A stretch of DNA of 64,000 bases from Microbacterium kunmingense (GCF_023155745.1 NZ_JAKNUS010000003.1:186001-250000); one strand, 5' to 3'; positions 47,859-59,759 are shown, counted from the first letter of the stretch. Made by a program: numbers and translations. The notes: a model not told the origin generated them from the letters alone.

Positions 47859-48936
47859 AGGCGTCGCCGCCGAGGGCGGCGAGGCGCTCCTCCTCGTCGG
47901 CGGTGATGCACGACTCGATGAGCGGCTCGAGCGCGCCGTCCATCACCTGATCGAGGTTGTACGCCTTGTAGCCCGTGCGGTGGTCGGCGATCCGGTTCTC
48001 GGGGAAGTTGTACGTGCGGATGCGCTCGGACCGATCCATCCCGCGGATCTGCGACTTCCTGGCATCGGATGCCGCGGCATCGCGTTCCTCCTGCTGACGC
48101 GCCAGAAGCCGCGCCCGGAGTACGCGCATGCCGGCCTCGCGGTTCTGCAGCTGCGACTTCTCGTTCTGCATCGACACGACGATGCCGGTCGGAAGGTGGG
48201 TGATCCGCACGGCGGAGTCGGTCGTGTTCACCGACTGACCGCCGGGCCCGGACGAGCGGAACACGTCGATCTTCAGGTCGTTGGGGTCGATCTGCACCTC
48301 TTCGGGCTCGTCGACCTCGGGGAAGACGAGAACACCGGTGGTGGAGGTGTGGATGCGTCCCTGCGACTCCGTCGCCGGCACCCGCTGCACGCGGTGCACT
48401 CCGCCCTCGTACTTCAGATGCGCCCAGACGCCCTGCGCCGGGTCAGAGGATGACCCCTTGATCGCGACCTGGACGTCCTTGTACCCGCCGAGGTCGGACT
48501 CGGTGCGCTCGAGGAGCTCGGTCTTCCACCCCTTGGCGGCGGCGTACTGCAGGTACATCCGCAGCAGGTCGGCGGCGAACAGCGCGCTCTCGGCACCGCC
48601 CTCGCCGGCCTTGATCTCCATGATCACGTCGCGGGCGTCATCCGGGTCGCGCGGGATCAGCAGGCGCCGCAGCTTCTCCTGCGCCTCCGTCAGCCGTGCC
48701 TCCAGCGCCGGCACCTCCTCGGCGAACGACGCATCCTCACGTGCGAGGTCGCGCGCGGCATCCAGATCCTCGGATGCTGCGAGCACGGCCTCGTGCGCCG
48801 CGACGATGCGCGACAGCTCGGCGTAGCGCCGGTTGACGCGCTTCGCGCGGGCGGCGTCGGCGTGCACCGCCGGATCGGACAGCTCCTGCTGCACCGCCGC
48901 GTGCTCGTCGATCAGCGCGCGGACGGAATCCCACAT
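47857..48936 (-). CDS. prfA: Peptide chain release factor 1
   Basis: A 359-residue factor for UAG/UAA stop codons. The GGQ motif is in [18 protein letters not shown], and the stop-codon loop [14 protein letters not shown] is of the PxT class (RF1). ATG 48936 gives the family N-terminus [13 protein letters not shown] and normal length; an in-frame GTG at 48951 would add five residues. It follows rho by about 27 nt. rpmE, often found between rho and prfA, is absent. Confidence 0.95.
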   Translation of the reverse strand: MWDSVRALIDEHAAVQQELSDPAVHADAARAKRVNRRYAELSRIVAAHEAVLAASEDLDAARDLAREDASFAEEVPALEARLTEAQEKLRRLLIPRDPDDARDVIMEIKAGEGGAESALFAADLLRMYLQYAAAKGWKTELLERTESDLGGYKDVQVAIKGSSSDPAQGVWAHLKYEGGVHRVQRVPATESQGRIHTSTTGVLVFPEVDEPEEVQIDPNDLKIDVFRSSGPGGQSVNTTDSAVRITHLPTGIVVSMQNEKSQLQNREAGMRVLRARLLARQQEERDAAASDARKSQIRGMDRSERIRTYNFPENRIADHRTGYKAYNLDQVMDGALEPLIESCITADEEERLAALGGDA

Positions 48937-48963
48937 CGCGGGCTCAGCCACCGGCGGCCCCGC

Positions 48964-51180
48964 TCAGCGGATGCTGTTGTCGTGACCGTGGCTGCTGCCG
49001 TGGCCGCCGTGACCGCCCTGGGCGGGTGCCGGCATCGACTTCTGCATCTGCACGAGGAACTCGACGTTCGAGCCGGTCTCCTTGAGCTTGCCGAGCACGA
49101 CCTCCAGCGCCTGCTGGGGGTCCAGGCCCGCGAGGGCGCGGCGGAGCTTCCAGGTGATTTTGACCTCGTCGGCCGACATCAGCATCTCCTCGCGACGCGT
49201 CGACGAGGCGTTGACGTCGACGGCGGGGAAGATGCGCTTGTCGGCGAGCTGACGGTTCAGGCGCAGCTCGCTGTTGCCGGTGCCCTTGAACTCCTCGAAG
49301 ATCACCTCGTCCATCTTCGAACCGGTCTCCACGAGCGCCGTGGCGAGGATCGTGAGCGACCCGCCGTTCTCGATGTTGCGGGCCGCGCCGAAGAAGCGCT
49401 TTGGCGGGTAGAGCGCCGAGGCGTCGACCCCGCCGGTGAGCACGCGGCCCGAGGTGGGGGCGGAGATGTTGTACGCACGGCCGAGACGCGTGATCGAGTC
49501 CAGCAGCACGACGACGTCGCGACCGAGCTCCACCAGGCGCTTGGCCCGCTCGATGGCGAGCTCGGCGACCGTGGTGTGGTCCTCGGCGGGGCGGTCGAAG
49601 GTCGAGGCGATGACCTCGCCGCGGACCGTCCGCTGCATGTCGGTGACCTCTTCAGGGCGCTCGTCGACGAGCACGACCATGAGGTGGACCTCGGGATTGT
49701 TGATCGCGATGGCGTTGGCGATCTGCTGCAGCACGATCGTCTTCCCGGCCTTGGGCGGCGCGACGATGAGGCCGCGCTGGCCCTTGCCGATGGGCGCCAC
49801 GAGGTCGATGATGCGCTGCGTCAGCTTCTCGGGCGCCGTCTCCAGCCGCAGGCGCTCCTGCGGGTACAGCGGCGTGAGCTTGCCGAATTCGACGCGTTCG
49901 GCGGCGTCGTCGACCGACAGGCCGTTGACCGCGTCGACCTTGACCAGCGCGTTGTACTTCTGGCGGCTGGACTGCTCGCCCTCGCGCGGCTGTTTGATCG
50001 ATCCGACGACGGCGTCGCCCTTGCGAAGGTTGTACTTCTTCACCTGACCGAGCGAGACGTAGACGTCCTGCGGGCCGGGGAGGTAGCCGGTCGTGCGGAC
50101 GAAGGCGTAGTTGTCGAGCACATCGAGGATGCCCGCGATCGGGATGAGGACGTCGTCCTCGTTGATCTCGGTCTCGAACTCGTCGGCCTGGCCCTGGCCC
50201 CGGCGCTTGCTGCGCTGGCGACCGCGTCCGCCGGTCGAGGAGGTGTCGTCATCGGATGCGTCGGGGCCGGCGTTCGCGGGGGCGTTCTGGTTCTGCGCGC
50301 CGCGACCGTTTCCCCCCTGGTTCTGGCCGCCCTGATTCTGGCCGCCCTGGCCGTTGCCGGCCTCCTGGGCGTTGCCGTTCTGGCCGCCGCGGTTGCGGTT
50401 GCGGTTGCGGCTGCGGCTGCGGCCGCGCGAGGGGGTGTCGTCGCCGGCGCTGTCCTCGCGACCGCCGGACTCGGCGTCGCCGCCCTCGGACGAGGTGGTC
50501 TCCTCGGCCTGCTCTGCCGAGGGTGCAGTGTCGTCGCTCTGGGCGGTGCCGTCTGCGGCGGGAACCGCAGCGGCGTCATCGCGGGGCTGTGCGGCCGCGT
50601 CGGCGGACTCGGCGCCGGCGGCCGGGCTGTCGGTGGCAGTGGTGTCCTCGACCGTGCTCTCCGCGACGACCGGGCTCTCCGCAGCTGTCGCGTCCGAGGT
50701 CGCGACGTCGGGCGACTGAGCCGCGTCGGCGGGCTGGTCCGCGGCGGGCTCGGCGGCGGGGGCGTCGCCGGCCGCTGCGGCCTCGGCCGCCGCGGTCGCC
50801 TTGGTGGCGCGGGTGCGCTTGGGACGGGTGGTCGCGGTCGCGCCCTCGGTCTTCGCGCGACGCGGCGCGCGCTTGCGCGGCTCGGTCTCGGCGGGAGCGT
50901 CCTCGGCGGCGGGCTCCGAAGCGGGCGCGCCATCGGCCGGAGCCTCCTCGGCGACCGTGGCCTGGTCGGCGCTGTCGACGGGCGCTTCCTCGACCGTCGC
51001 CTCGGCGGCGGCATCCGAGCTCTTCTCGGCGTCCGGCACGGCGTCGACGTCGGTCTCGGCGTCCGCGGCGGCGGACGAATCGTCAGGGGTGGTGTTCGGG
51101 TCCGTGGCGACCGCCTCGGGCGCGTCGGCGCGCTCGTCGGTGGTGTCGTCGGGGGTGTGGACCTCGGAGATGGACTCCAC
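48964..51180 (-). CDS. rho: Transcription termination factor Rho with long disordered N-terminus
   Basis: A 738-residue Rho. The last 395 residues are canonical: RNA-binding cold-shock-like domain ([18 protein letters not shown]), Walker A PPKAGKT, Walker [17 protein letters not shown] and [16 protein letters not shown]. The first 340 residues are low complexity: acidic Ala/Glu/Asp-rich, then a Lys/Arg patch ([12 protein letters not shown]), then an Asn/Gly/Gln-rich basic stretch ([16 protein letters not shown]). No Rho_N helical domain is seen, and an in-frame stop just before the GTG start excludes an extension. The C-terminus ends in a Gly/His tail ([14 protein letters not shown]). AGGAG precedes GTG 51180 by 6 nt. 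A 178-nt leader region separates it from thrB. Confidence 0.95.
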   Translation of the reverse strand: MESISEVHTPDDTTDERADAPEAVATDPNTTPDDSSAAADAETDVDAVPDAEKSSDAAAEATVEEAPVDSADQATVAEEAPADGAPASEPAAEDAPAETEPRKRAPRRAKTEGATATTRPKRTRATKATAAAEAAAAGDAPAAEPAADQPADAAQSPDVATSDATAAESPVVAESTVEDTTATDSPAAGAESADAAAQPRDDAAAVPAADGTAQSDDTAPSAEQAEETTSSEGGDAESGGREDSAGDDTPSRGRSRSRNRNRNRGGQNGNAQEAGNGQGGQNQGGQNQGGNGRGAQNQNAPANAGPDASDDDTSSTGGRGRQRSKRRGQGQADEFETEINEDDVLIPIAGILDVLDNYAFVRTTGYLPGPQDVYVSLGQVKKYNLRKGDAVVGSIKQPREGEQSSRQKYNALVKVDAVNGLSVDDAAERVEFGKLTPLYPQERLRLETAPEKLTQRIIDLVAPIGKGQRGLIVAPPKAGKTIVLQQIANAIAINNPEVHLMVVLVDERPEEVTDMQRTVRGEVIASTFDRPAEDHTTVAELAIERAKRLVELGRDVVVLLDSITRLGRAYNISAPTSGRVLTGGVDASALYPPKRFFGAARNIENGGSLTILATALVETGSKMDEVIFEEFKGTGNSELRLNRQLADKRIFPAVDVNASSTRREEMLMSADEVKITWKLRRALAGLDPQQALEVVLGKLKETGSNVEFLVQMQKSMPAPAQGGHGGHGSSHGHDNSIR

Positions 51181-51358
51181 GAGTTCTCCTAATCAGCAGA
51201 TTGCAGGCAGATGAATGTCAGACGGTGCACGATGACCGCACGCGCGGCAAAGCGGAATCTCGTCCGGTTCTCGGCGACCCGGCGTGGCTAGAGCGCCGCG
51301 GCAGGACGAGAGGTGTGCGGTGGTTTCGCAGAATTGCGACGGAGGCCAGATTCACGTA

Positions 51359-52297
51359 TCACGTGGAACCCTCCGCGTACTCCCTCACTGTACCACCCTT
51401 GACATCGACGGCCAGCATGAGGGCCTCCCACGGGGTGTCGGTCGCGCGCTCGGCGACGGCCACCGCCTCAAGTCGTCGTCCGGGACCGTCGGCGAGGACC
51501 AGGACGCTGGGACCGGCGCCCGACACCACCGCCGCGAACCCCACCGCCCGCAGCGCCCGCACCAATCGGTCGGTGTCGGGCATCGCCTGCGCCCGGTAGT
51601 TCTGGTGCAGCTTGTCCTCGGTCGCCGCGAGCAGCAGCTCGGGGCTCTGGGTGAGCGCCGCGATCAGCAGCGCCGACCGCGAGACGTTGAACACCGCGTC
51701 CTCCCGCGGCACCTGGAGGGGCTGCAGGCTGCGCGCGACCGACGTGGACATCGTGAACTCCGGGACGAAGACCAGCGGCGCGACACCGCGGTGCACGAGG
51801 AGCTTCTTGTGCTGCGGTCGTCCGTCATCGACCCACGCGATCGTGAGACCGCCGAACAGCGCCGGAGCGACGTTGTCGGGGTGGCCCTCCATCTCGGTGG
51901 CAAGGCGCAGCAGGGTGTCGTCGTCGAGATCGACGTCACCGGCGAGGAGACCCTTGGCGGCGAGGAGGCCCGAGACCACGGCGGCGCCGGAGGAGCCGAG
52001 GCCCCGTCCGTGCGGGATGACGTTGACCGCGTGCAGCCGCAGCCCCGGCATCTCGCGCTCCGCCGCGTCGAAGGCGTACCGGATGGCCCGCACCACCAGG
52101 TGCGACGCGTCGCGCGGCACACCCTCCGCGCCCTGCCCCTCGACCTCGATCTCGATCCGACCGGGTTCGAGGGCGGTGACGGTGAGCTCGTCGTAGACGC
52201 TCAGCGCGAGGCCGAGCGTGTCGAAGCCGGGGCCGAGGTTCGCGCTCGTCGCCGGCACCCGCACGACGACTTCTCGCCCCACGGGCACCGCGCTCAC
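51359..52297 (-). CDS. thrB: Homoserine kinase
   Basis: A 312-residue GHMP kinase phosphorylating homoserine. The ATP loop is in [17 protein letters not shown]; the N-terminal [18 protein letters not shown] is the homoserine kinase signature. GTG 52297 overlaps the thrC stop (GTGA), so it is coupled. Confidence 0.95.
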   Translation of the reverse strand: MSAVPVGREVVVRVPATSANLGPGFDTLGLALSVYDELTVTALEPGRIEIEVEGQGAEGVPRDASHLVVRAIRYAFDAAEREMPGLRLHAVNVIPHGRGLGSSGAAVVSGLLAAKGLLAGDVDLDDDTLLRLATEMEGHPDNVAPALFGGLTIAWVDDGRPQHKKLLVHRGVAPLVFVPEFTMSTSVARSLQPLQVPREDAVFNVSRSALLIAALTQSPELLLAATEDKLHQNYRAQAMPDTDRLVRALRAVGFAAVVSGAGPSVLVLADGPGRRLEAVAVAERATDTPWEALMLAVDVKGGTVREYAEGST

Positions 52298-53382
52298 GCC
52301 GGTGCCGCGACAGGGGCGAGGTCGAGCACCGAAGCCACCTCGGTGGTCGCCGCGTCGACGACCGTCGGCTGCACCTCCGAGCCGTCGGCGTTGCGCAGCG
52401 CCCACTGCGGGTCCTTCAGCCCGTGCCCGGTCACGGTGAGCACGACGCGCGAGCCCGCGGGGATGACCCCGGCCTCGGCGCGATCGAGCAGCCCCGCGAC
52501 GCTGATGGCCGACGCGGGCTCGACGAAGATGCCGACCTCACCCGAGAGCAGCTTCTGCGCGGCGAGGATTCGCTCGTCGTCGATGGCGCCGAAGTAGCCG
52601 TCGGTGGCCTCGCGCTCCTCGATGGCGAACTGCCACGACGCGGGGTTCCCGATGCGGATGGCGCTGGCGATCGTCTCGGGATGACGCACGACCGAGCCGG
52701 TGACCAGGGGGGCGCTGCCGGCCGCCTGGAACCCGAACATGCGGGGAAGGCGCGTGGCGACGCCGCGCTCGACCTCTTCGCGGTAACCGCGGGAGTAGGC
52801 GGTGTAGTTGCCGGCGTTGCCGACGGGGATGAAGTGGAAGTCCGGCGCGTCGCCGAGAACCTCGACGACCTCGTACGCCGCGGTCTTCTGTCCCTCGATG
52901 CGGTCGGGGTTGACCGAATTCACCAGGTGCACCGGGTAGTTGTCGGCGAGCTCGCGGGCGATCTCGAGGCAGTCGTCGAAGTTGCCGCGGATCTGGATGA
53001 GCCGACCCTGGTGGGCCACGGCCTGGCTGAGCTTGCCCATCGCGATCTTGCCCTCGGGCACGAGGACCGCCGCGGTGATGCCGGCGTGCGCGGCGTAGGC
53101 CGCCGCCGAGGCGGAGGTGTTGCCGGTGGACGCGCAGATGACCGCTTTCGCGCCGTGCTCGACGGCGCGCGAGAGCGCGACCGTCATGCCGCGGTCCTTG
53201 AACGAGCCGGTGGGGTTCATGCCCTCGAACTTCACCCAGACGTCGGCTCCCGTGCGCCGGGACAGCGCCGGCGCCGGCAGGAGCGGCGTGCCGCCCTCTC
53301 CCAGGGTGACCACGGTGGAGTCGTCGGTCACTCCCAGTCGGTCGGCGTATTCGCGGAGGACTCCCCGCCAGACGTGCGCCAT
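52294..53382 (-). CDS. thrC: Threonine synthase
   Basis: A 362-residue PLP enzyme for the last step to threonine. The lysine lies in [29 protein letters not shown] forms the phosphate cup. ATG 53382 is 1 nt after the hom stop, so the genes are co-transcribed. Confidence 0.96.
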   Translation of the reverse strand: MAHVWRGVLREYADRLGVTDDSTVVTLGEGGTPLLPAPALSRRTGADVWVKFEGMNPTGSFKDRGMTVALSRAVEHGAKAVICASTGNTSASAAAYAAHAGITAAVLVPEGKIAMGKLSQAVAHQGRLIQIRGNFDDCLEIARELADNYPVHLVNSVNPDRIEGQKTAAYEVVEVLGDAPDFHFIPVGNAGNYTAYSRGYREEVERGVATRLPRMFGFQAAGSAPLVTGSVVRHPETIASAIRIGNPASWQFAIEEREATDGYFGAIDDERILAAQKLLSGEVGIFVEPASAISVAGLLDRAEAGVIPAGSRVVLTVTGHGLKDPQWALRNADGSEVQPTVVDAATTEVASVLDLAPVAAPA

Positions 53383-53383
53383 G

Positions 53384-54724
53384 TCACTCTCCTTCCACTC
53401 GCAGCACCGAGACGACCCGCTCGACGACGCCGCTGGCGGCCAGTCGTTCCACGGTCTCGCTGAGGTCCTGCTCTTTGGCCTTGTGCGTGCCGATCACCAG
53501 GCGCGCGGTGTTCTCCGGGGTCTGCGGCGCGGTGCCGCCGCCCGGCACGGGCTCGCCGGCGACGGTCTGCTCGACGGTCGCGATCGAGACACGACCCTCC
53601 GACAGGATCCCCGCCACCGTGGCGAGCACGCCCGGCTGGTCGTCGACCTCGAGGGTGATCTGGTAGCGCGTGGTGACCCGGCCGATCGGCACGACGGCCA
53701 GGTTCGCACGGGTGGACTCCCCCACGCCGACGCCGCCGGCGATGTGACGCCGCGCGGCCGAGACCACATCTCCCAGGACCGCGGAGGCGGTCTGCACGCC
53801 GCCGGCTCCTGCGCCGTAGAACATGAGGTTTCCCGCCGCCTCGGCCTGGACGAAGACGGCGTTGTTGGCCCCGTGGACGCTGGCGAGCGGGTGCGTGCGG
53901 TCGATCAGGGCCGGGTAGACCCGGACGGAGATCGACTCGGAGTCGTCGGCGTCGCGCAGACGCTCGCAGACGGCGAGCAGCTTGATCACGAGGCCCGCGT
54001 GCCGCGCGGCATCCATCATCGCCTTGTCGATGCCGGTGATGCCCTCGCGGTGCACGGACTCCAGGGGAACCGAGGTGTGGAAGGCCAGGCTCGCCAGGAT
54101 CGCGGCCTTCTGGGCGGCGTCGTAGCCCTCGACGTCCGCGGTCGGGTCGGCCTCGGCGTACCCCAGGCGCTGCGCATCGGCGAGCACGTCGGCGAACTCC
54201 GCCCCCTCGGTGTCCATGCGGTCGAGGATGTAGTTCGTCGTGCCGTTGACGATGCCCATGATGCGCTGGACGCGGTCGCCGGCGAGCGAGTCGCGCAGCG
54301 GCCGGATGATCGGGATCGCGCCCGCCGCCGCCGCCTCGTAGTAGACCTGCGCACCGACCCGGTCGGCGGCGTCGAAGATCTCGGGCCCGTGGGTGGCCAG
54401 GAGCGCCTTGTTGGCGGTGACGACGTCCGCGCCGGAGTTGATCGCCTGCAGCAGGTAGGTGCGCGCCGGCTCGATCCCGCCCATCAGCTCGATCACGATG
54501 TCGGCCCCGACGATGAGGCTCTCGGCGTCGGTGGTGAACAGCTCCTTGGGGAGGTCGGTCTCGCGGGGGGCGTCGAGGTTCCGCACCGCGATGCCGGCGA
54601 GCTCGAGGCTCGCGCCGGCCCGGTCGGCGAGCTCGGCGCTGTGGAGGCGCAGCAGAGCGGCGACCTGCGAGCCGACGGCGCCGGCTCCCAGGAGCGCGAC
54701 GCGCAGGCGACGGTAGTCAGGCAT
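53384..54724 (-). CDS. hom: Homoserine dehydrogenase
   Basis: A 446-residue NAD(P)H enzyme. The Rossmann motif is [16 protein letters not shown]; the catalytic core has [11 protein letters not shown] and [19 protein letters not shown]-terminal ACT domain ([20 protein letters not shown]) is likely the threonine-feedback site. ATG 54724 overlaps lysA by 8 nt and follows GAAGGGA. Confidence 0.96.
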   Translation of the reverse strand: MPDYRRLRVALLGAGAVGSQVAALLRLHSAELADRAGASLELAGIAVRNLDAPRETDLPKELFTTDAESLIVGADIVIELMGGIEPARTYLLQAINSGADVVTANKALLATHGPEIFDAADRVGAQVYYEAAAAGAIPIIRPLRDSLAGDRVQRIMGIVNGTTNYILDRMDTEGAEFADVLADAQRLGYAEADPTADVEGYDAAQKAAILASLAFHTSVPLESVHREGITGIDKAMMDAARHAGLVIKLLAVCERLRDADDSESISVRVYPALIDRTHPLASVHGANNAVFVQAEAAGNLMFYGAGAGGVQTASAVLGDVVSAARRHIAGGVGVGESTRANLAVVPIGRVTTRYQITLEVDDQPGVLATVAGILSEGRVSIATVEQTVAGEPVPGGGTAPQTPENTARLVIGTHKAKEQDLSETVERLAASGVVERVVSVLRVEGE

Positions 54725-56159
54725 GGGGTCCCTTCGTTGATGCGTCGGCAGGCCGCGGCGCGGCGCCGACGTCTCGGGCGAGGAGGTCGTCCACGCTCTC
54801 GCCGCGGACGATGAGCCGGGCCTCGCCGTCGCGGACGGCGACGACCGGGGGCCGGGGTACGGCGTTGTAGTTGCTGGAGAGCGAGTAGCAGTAGGCGCCG
54901 GTCGCGGGCACGGCGAGGAGGTCGCCGGGGGCGACATCCTCCGGCAGGTACTCGAGGTCGACCACGATGTCGCCCGCCTCGCAGTGCTTGCCCACGACGC
55001 GGCTGAGCGCCGGCCGGGCGGTGCTGGTGCGCGAGGCGATGCGCGCGGAGTACTGCGCGCCGTAGAGAGCGGTGCGGGCGTTGTCGCTCATGCCGCCGTC
55101 GACGCTGATGTAGAGCCGGTCGACGCCGGACTCCAGGTGCACGGGCTTGACGGTGCCGACCTCGTACAGGGTCACCCCCGCCTGACCCACGATCGAGCGG
55201 CCGGGCTCGAACGCCAGCGCGGGAACGGGGATGCCGCGGGCGGCGCACTCCTCGGCGACCGCACCGACGATGGCGGTGGCCAGCTGCTCGATGTCAGTCG
55301 GCTCGTCGGCTTCGGTGTAGGCGATGCCGAAACCTCCGCCGAGATTCAGCGCGGGGACCTCGCCCCCCTCGCGCAGCGCCGCGTGCAGGTCGATCAGGCG
55401 CGAGGCTGCCTCGCGGAAGCCGGCGACACCGAAGATCTGCGACCCGATGTGCGAGTGCAGCCCACCGAAGCGCAGTCCCGGCACCTCCCGGATGCGACGG
55501 ACAGCGGCCGGTGCGTCGTGCAGGGCGAAGCCGAACTTCTGATCCTCGTGCGCGGTGGCGAGGAACGAGTGCGTCTCGGCGTGCACGCCGCTGTTGACGC
55601 GGACGAACACCGTCTGCGGGTCCGCGCGCCTGGTGTCGGCGCGCGCGGTCAGGGCGGCGAGGCGTTCGATCTCGATGTGGCTGTCCACGACGATCGATCC
55701 GACGCCGACCTCCAGCGCCCGCTCCAGCTCGACCACGCTCTTGTTGTTCCCGTGGAAACCCAGCGCCGCGGCATCCGCACCACCGGCGAGCGCGATCGCG
55801 AGTTCCCCTCCGCTGGCGACATCCACACCCAGCCCCTCGGAGGTGACCCAGCGCACGATCTCGGTGGAGAGGAAGGCTTTGCCCGCGTAGTAGACGCGTG
55901 CCGTCGTGCCCCGCACAGCGGCGGCGCCCTGGAACGCGGCGCGGACGCGCCGGGCGTGCGCGCGCACCTCGGCTTCGTCCATCACGTACAGCGGGGTGCC
56001 GAACCGTGCGGCGAGCGCACCGGCTGCAACCCCGCCCAGCACGAGCTCACCCGCGGCGTCGCGGGCCGCGCTCGTGGGCCAGACGGTCGGGACGAGGGCG
56101 TTCGGATCGGCGGGCATGTCCCGTGAGGGGGACGAGCCGGGCGATGGGGCGGCGGACAC
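54717..56159 (-). CDS. lysA: Diaminopimelate decarboxylase
   Basis: A 480-residue PLP enzyme making L-lysine from meso-diaminopimelate. The lysine is in YYAGKAFLS, the PLP-phosphate motif in GLHSHIGSQIF and the C-terminal substrate part in CEAGDIV. GTG 56159 is the longest start, and ATG 56117 is possible; neither has a convincing ribosome-binding site. Part of the argS-lysA-hom-thrC-thrB operon. Confidence 0.95.
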   Translation of the reverse strand: MSAAPSPGSSPSRDMPADPNALVPTVWPTSAARDAAGELVLGGVAAGALAARFGTPLYVMDEAEVRAHARRVRAAFQGAAAVRGTTARVYYAGKAFLSTEIVRWVTSEGLGVDVASGGELAIALAGGADAAALGFHGNNKSVVELERALEVGVGSIVVDSHIEIERLAALTARADTRRADPQTVFVRVNSGVHAETHSFLATAHEDQKFGFALHDAPAAVRRIREVPGLRFGGLHSHIGSQIFGVAGFREAASRLIDLHAALREGGEVPALNLGGGFGIAYTEADEPTDIEQLATAIVGAVAEECAARGIPVPALAFEPGRSIVGQAGVTLYEVGTVKPVHLESGVDRLYISVDGGMSDNARTALYGAQYSARIASRTSTARPALSRVVGKHCEAGDIVVDLEYLPEDVAPGDLLAVPATGAYCYSLSSNYNAVPRPPVVAVRDGEARLIVRGESVDDLLARDVGAAPRPADASTKGPHA

Positions 56160-56324
56160 GGGTGGGAGACCAATCAGTGGATGCTTCGGCGCGACGTCGA
56201 CCGGGATCGCCGGCGTGACGGGCTGCCGCGACCGGAGGACTCACGTGCCGGGCAGTCCTTGCAGTCTAGGGCAGAGCCCCACCGGCGAACGGTCGCGTGA
56301 CGTCCCGCTCCCGCGCTGGGTCGG

Positions 56325-57152
56325 TCAGGCACACGTGCCGTTCTGCTGCAGGGAGGCGTCGCGGACGATGGCCGGGTCGATCGCGAACGATCCCCTCAGC
56401 CGGTCGCCCTCGACGACGAGGTCGGTCAGTGTGATGCCTGCGGGAAGGTCGCCCGCGATGCACACGGTCCAGGTGCGGAGCACCCCGTCGGCGAGTCCTC
56501 CGAACTGATCGCGCACGCCGTCGGCGGTCAGTTCCGCTCCGGCGACCGACACCGCCGAGGGGGTGAGGGCGAGGTCGCCCGCCACCGCCGAGGGGACGAC
56601 CGCGACGGTGACGGGCACCTCGACCCCGAACACCGGGAAGGAGGTCGAAAGGCGCACATCCGGAGCATCCAGGGCCAGCTCGGCGCCGTCGGGGACGTTC
56701 TCCAGGCCGCTCAGGAGCCCTTGGAGCTGGGCGGCATCGAGCGTGACCGTGCCGGACCCGGCGGCGAGGTCGGCATCCCCGCGGATGGGCACCCCCTGCA
56801 CATCGACCGCGATGTCGCCGGTCAGCGGACCGATCGTGACATCGTCGGAGGAGATCGACAGGTCGTCGAGCGTGCCGCGGATGAGCTGCGGAAGAACCGC
56901 ACCGGTGACCTCGACGTCGATCTGCTGGTCGGGCGGGAGAGCGAGGGTCGTGATGACCTGTTCGCGGGCGGTGCGGGTCACGAGGTCCCGCGCGACCGCC
57001 TCCCCGACGAACCATGCCACGACGGCGAGCCCCGCCACGACGAGCAACGCCAGCAGCCACGGCCAGACCCGTCTGCGGCGTCGGGCGGGCGGCGCGGTCT
57101 GGAGCGACCACGCAGGGAGCGGCCGGGTCGGCTGGGTGTCGCCCGCGGACAC
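56325..57152 (-). CDS. DUF2993 (LmeA-like) exported protein
   Basis: A 275-residue protein with a cytoplasmic Pro/Arg-rich start, one membrane helix (VWPWLLALLVVAGLAVVAWF, about residues 29-48) and an extracellular DUF2993 domain that ends in FGGLADGVLRTWTV and NGTCA. The family includes mycobacterial LmeA, needed for mannan chain extension. Starts 4 nt after the argS stop, so probably co-transcribed with it. Confidence 0.85.
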   Translation of the reverse strand: MSAGDTQPTRPLPAWSLQTAPPARRRRRVWPWLLALLVVAGLAVVAWFVGEAVARDLVTRTAREQVITTLALPPDQQIDVEVTGAVLPQLIRGTLDDLSISSDDVTIGPLTGDIAVDVQGVPIRGDADLAAGSGTVTLDAAQLQGLLSGLENVPDGAELALDAPDVRLSTSFPVFGVEVPVTVAVVPSAVAGDLALTPSAVSVAGAELTADGVRDQFGGLADGVLRTWTVCIAGDLPAGITLTDLVVEGDRLRGSFAIDPAIVRDASLQQNGTCA

Positions 57153-57155
57153 CGG

Positions 57156-58820
57156 CTACATCCGCTCGGGTGCCGAGACGCCGAGGAGCGTCAAACCGTT
57201 GCGCAGCACCTGACCGGTCGCGTCGTTCACCCACAGCCGGGTGCGATGCACCGGCTCGATGGGCTGGTCCCCCAGCGGGATGACGCGGCAGTTGTCGTAC
57301 CAGCGGTGGTACAGGCCGGCGAGCTCCTCGAGGTAGCGCGCCACCCGGTGGGGCTCCCGCACCTCGGCGGCGAACGCCACGACCCGGGGGAACTCCTGCA
57401 GAGCTCCCAGCAGCGCCGACTCGGTCTCGTGGGTCAGCAGCTCGGGGGCGAACTCCGACCGGTCCACCCCGGAGTCGGCGGCGTTGCGCGCGACGTTGTG
57501 CGTGCGCGCGTGGGCGTACTGCACGTAGAAGACCGGGTTGTCGTTGGTCCGCTTCTGCAGGACGTCGAGGTCGACGTCGAGATTGGAATCCGCCGAACTC
57601 CGTGTGAGGGCGTACCTCGCCGCATCCGTACCCACGATCTCGACGAGATCCTCCATCGTCACGACCGTGCCGGCACGCTTGGACATGCGGACAGGCTGAC
57701 CGTCTTTCACGAGGTTGACCAGCTGGCCGATGAGGATCTGCAGGTTGACGTTGGGGGTGTCGCCGAATGCAGCGCACATCGCCATCATCCGTCGCACGTA
57801 ACCGTGATGGTCGGCGCCGAGCATGATGATGCACTGGGTGAAGCCGCGCTCGCGCTTGTCGAGGTAGTAGGCCAGATCACCGGAGATGTACGCCGGCTGC
57901 CCATCGGACTTGATCACGACACGGTCTTTGTCGTCCCCGAATCGCGTGGTCTCCAGCCACGTCGCACCGTCGGCCTCGTAGATGTGGCCGAGCTCGCGAA
58001 GGCGTGTGACGGCACGCTCCACGGCACCCGAGTCATGGAGGTCGTTCTCGTGGAAGTAGACGTCGAAGTCGACCCCGAACTCGTGGAGGCTGGCCTTGAT
58101 CTCGTCGAACATGAAGGAGACGCCGAGTTCACGGAACGTTTCCTGCTTCGCCTCGGCGTCGAGGGCGTCGATGTCGCCCTCATAGGCAAGAGCGACGCGA
58201 CGGGCGATGTCGCCGATGTACGCTCCGCCGTAGCCGTCCTCCGGGGTGGGCCGCCCTTCGTGTGCGGCGACCAGGCTGCGCGCGAATCGGTCGATCTGCG
58301 CGCCGTGGTCGTTGAAGTAGTACTCGCGGGTCACCCGTGCGCCCTGCGAGGACAGCAGGCGCGCGAGCGCGTCGCCGACCGCTGCCCACCGGGTGCCGCC
58401 CAGATGAATCGGGCCGGTCGGGTTGGCCGAGACGAACTCGAGATTGATCACCTCGGCCGCCAGCGTGTCGTTGGTGCCGTAGGCCTCGCCCGCCTCGACG
58501 ATCTGCTTGGCCAGGGCGCCGGCGGCAGCGGCATCCAGTCGGATGTTGATGAATCCGGGGCCCGCCACCTCCACCTCGGCGATGCCGTCGACCTCCCGCA
58601 GCCGCGCGGCGATCTCCCCCGCGAACTCGCGGGAATTGGCCCCGACCGCCTTCGACAGCTTCAGCGCGGCGTTGGAGGCCCAGTCGCCGTGGTCGCGGTT
58701 CTTGGGCCGCTCCAGCACCAGGTCGGCAGCCGTCAGCCCGTCGCTCGCGCCCGGGCGTCGGGCCTCGGCGAGCGGGGCGATGACGTCGAGCAGGGCGGCG
58801 GAGAGCGTGTCGGGATTCAT
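57156..58820 (-). CDS. argS: Arginine--tRNA ligase
   Basis: A 554-residue class I enzyme. The HIGH motif is in [15 protein letters not shown] and the KMSKS-like motif in [11 protein letters not shown]; the C-terminal anticodon domain ends in [17 protein letters not shown] 58820 lies 9 nt behind TAGACT. First gene of the argS-lysA-hom-thrC-thrB group. Confidence 0.96.
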   Translation of the reverse strand: MNPDTLSAALLDVIAPLAEARRPGASDGLTAADLVLERPKNRDHGDWASNAALKLSKAVGANSREFAGEIAARLREVDGIAEVEVAGPGFINIRLDAAAAGALAKQIVEAGEAYGTNDTLAAEVINLEFVSANPTGPIHLGGTRWAAVGDALARLLSSQGARVTREYYFNDHGAQIDRFARSLVAAHEGRPTPEDGYGGAYIGDIARRVALAYEGDIDALDAEAKQETFRELGVSFMFDEIKASLHEFGVDFDVYFHENDLHDSGAVERAVTRLRELGHIYEADGATWLETTRFGDDKDRVVIKSDGQPAYISGDLAYYLDKRERGFTQCIIMLGADHHGYVRRMMAMCAAFGDTPNVNLQILIGQLVNLVKDGQPVRMSKRAGTVVTMEDLVEIVGTDAARYALTRSSADSNLDVDLDVLQKRTNDNPVFYVQYAHARTHNVARNAADSGVDRSEFAPELLTHETESALLGALQEFPRVVAFAAEVREPHRVARYLEELAGLYHRWYDNCRVIPLGDQPIEPVHRTRLWVNDATGQVLRNGLTLLGVSAPERM

Positions 58821-58868
58821 AGCCCGACCAGTCTAGATGTGGCGGGTATGCCCGCCGGATGCCGCGGC

Positions 58869-59678
58869 TCAGCCGATGCGCACGAGGGCGCGGTGGTCGT
58901 CCGCGCCGCCGGGAAGATCGGGATCGACGCCCTCGCCCGCTGTCCACTCGGCGTCGACCCGGAGGTGCTGGAGGCCCACGGCACCGCCGTGGTAGCTGAG
59001 GAAGGCGCAGTCCGCGGCATCCCTCCCCGTCGCGATGCGCACCAGCGAGCGCCGGTCGGCCAGGCGTGTGGCGTCGATGACGTACCAGGCGCCGTCGAGG
59101 TAGGCCTCGGCGACGGCGTGGAAGTCCATCGGCTCGAGCCCCGGGGCGTAGCAGGCGGTGTAGCGCGCGGGGACGTCCATCGCCCGCAGAAGGGCGATCA
59201 CGACGTGCGCATAGTCGCGGCAGACGCCCTGGCCGGTCATGAGGGTCGTGACCGCGCTGTCTGTGCCCTGGCTGAGCCCGGGCGCGTAGGTCGTGCTCGT
59301 CGCGACGAAATCCTCGACGGCGGTGAGCAGGTCCGCGCCTTCGAGGCCCCGGAACTGCCGGCGCGCCTGGGCGAACACCTCGTCGGACTGGCAGTACCGG
59401 CTCGGCCGGAGGTAGGTGATCGTCTCGAGGTCGCGGGGTTCGGTCGCCGCGGCAGGGCCGGTGACCACCGCGCGGTAGCGGACCTGGAGCACCCCCGCCT
59501 CGCCGGTGATCCGGTGGAGGCGGCTGCCGTTCTGGTCGACGATCTCGGTCGGCATGTACTCGCGATCGCCCTGACGCAGCGTCAGCGACTCCTCGGCGAG
59601 GGGGGTGTGACGGGTCGCCGCGACCTGGAGGATCAGGTCGACGGGAGACCAGATCTCCAGGTCCATCTCAGCGGTCAC
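58869..59678 (-). CDS. Transglutaminase-like cysteine protease fold protein
   Basis: A 269-residue protein with an N-terminal beta domain and a transglutaminase core. The triad is visible as Cys in GQGVCRDYAHVVIAL, His in PMDFHAVAEAYLDG and Asp in WYVIDATR. Substrate unknown; it may act on peptides. GATACT (59694-59699) is the likely -10 box. GTG 59690 lies too close to it, so GTG 59678 (VTAEMDLEIWSPV) is chosen. Divergent from the SGNH gene. Confidence 0.88.
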   Translation of the reverse strand: MTAEMDLEIWSPVDLILQVAATRHTPLAEESLTLRQGDREYMPTEIVDQNGSRLHRITGEAGVLQVRYRAVVTGPAAATEPRDLETITYLRPSRYCQSDEVFAQARRQFRGLEGADLLTAVEDFVATSTTYAPGLSQGTDSAVTTLMTGQGVCRDYAHVVIALLRAMDVPARYTACYAPGLEPMDFHAVAEAYLDGAWYVIDATRLADRRSLVRIATGRDAADCAFLSYHGGAVGLQHLRVDAEWTAGEGVDPDLPGGADDHRALVRIG

Positions 59679-59747
59679 GACACGCGGCACCGGAGTATCC
59701 TCGCACGCCTCGCGAGCGTCGGATTCGGTGGAGCGGCTCGCGTGATT

Positions 59748-59753
59748 TACCCT
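59748..59753 (+). promoter_or_regulatory. -10 box of leaderless SGNH hydrolase gene
   Basis: TACCCT followed by six bases and GTG 59760. Confidence 0.6.
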
Positions 59754-59759
59754 TCCCGT

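Noticed and set aside
51181..51358. A small gene or riboswitch in the rho leader
   Set aside because: No frame with a start, ribosome-binding site and plausible composition was found, and no known structure was recognised in the 178 nt.
56160..56324. Lysine riboswitch before lysA
   Set aside because: The 165-nt gap shows no recognisable riboswitch core, and lysA appears to be part of the argS transcript.
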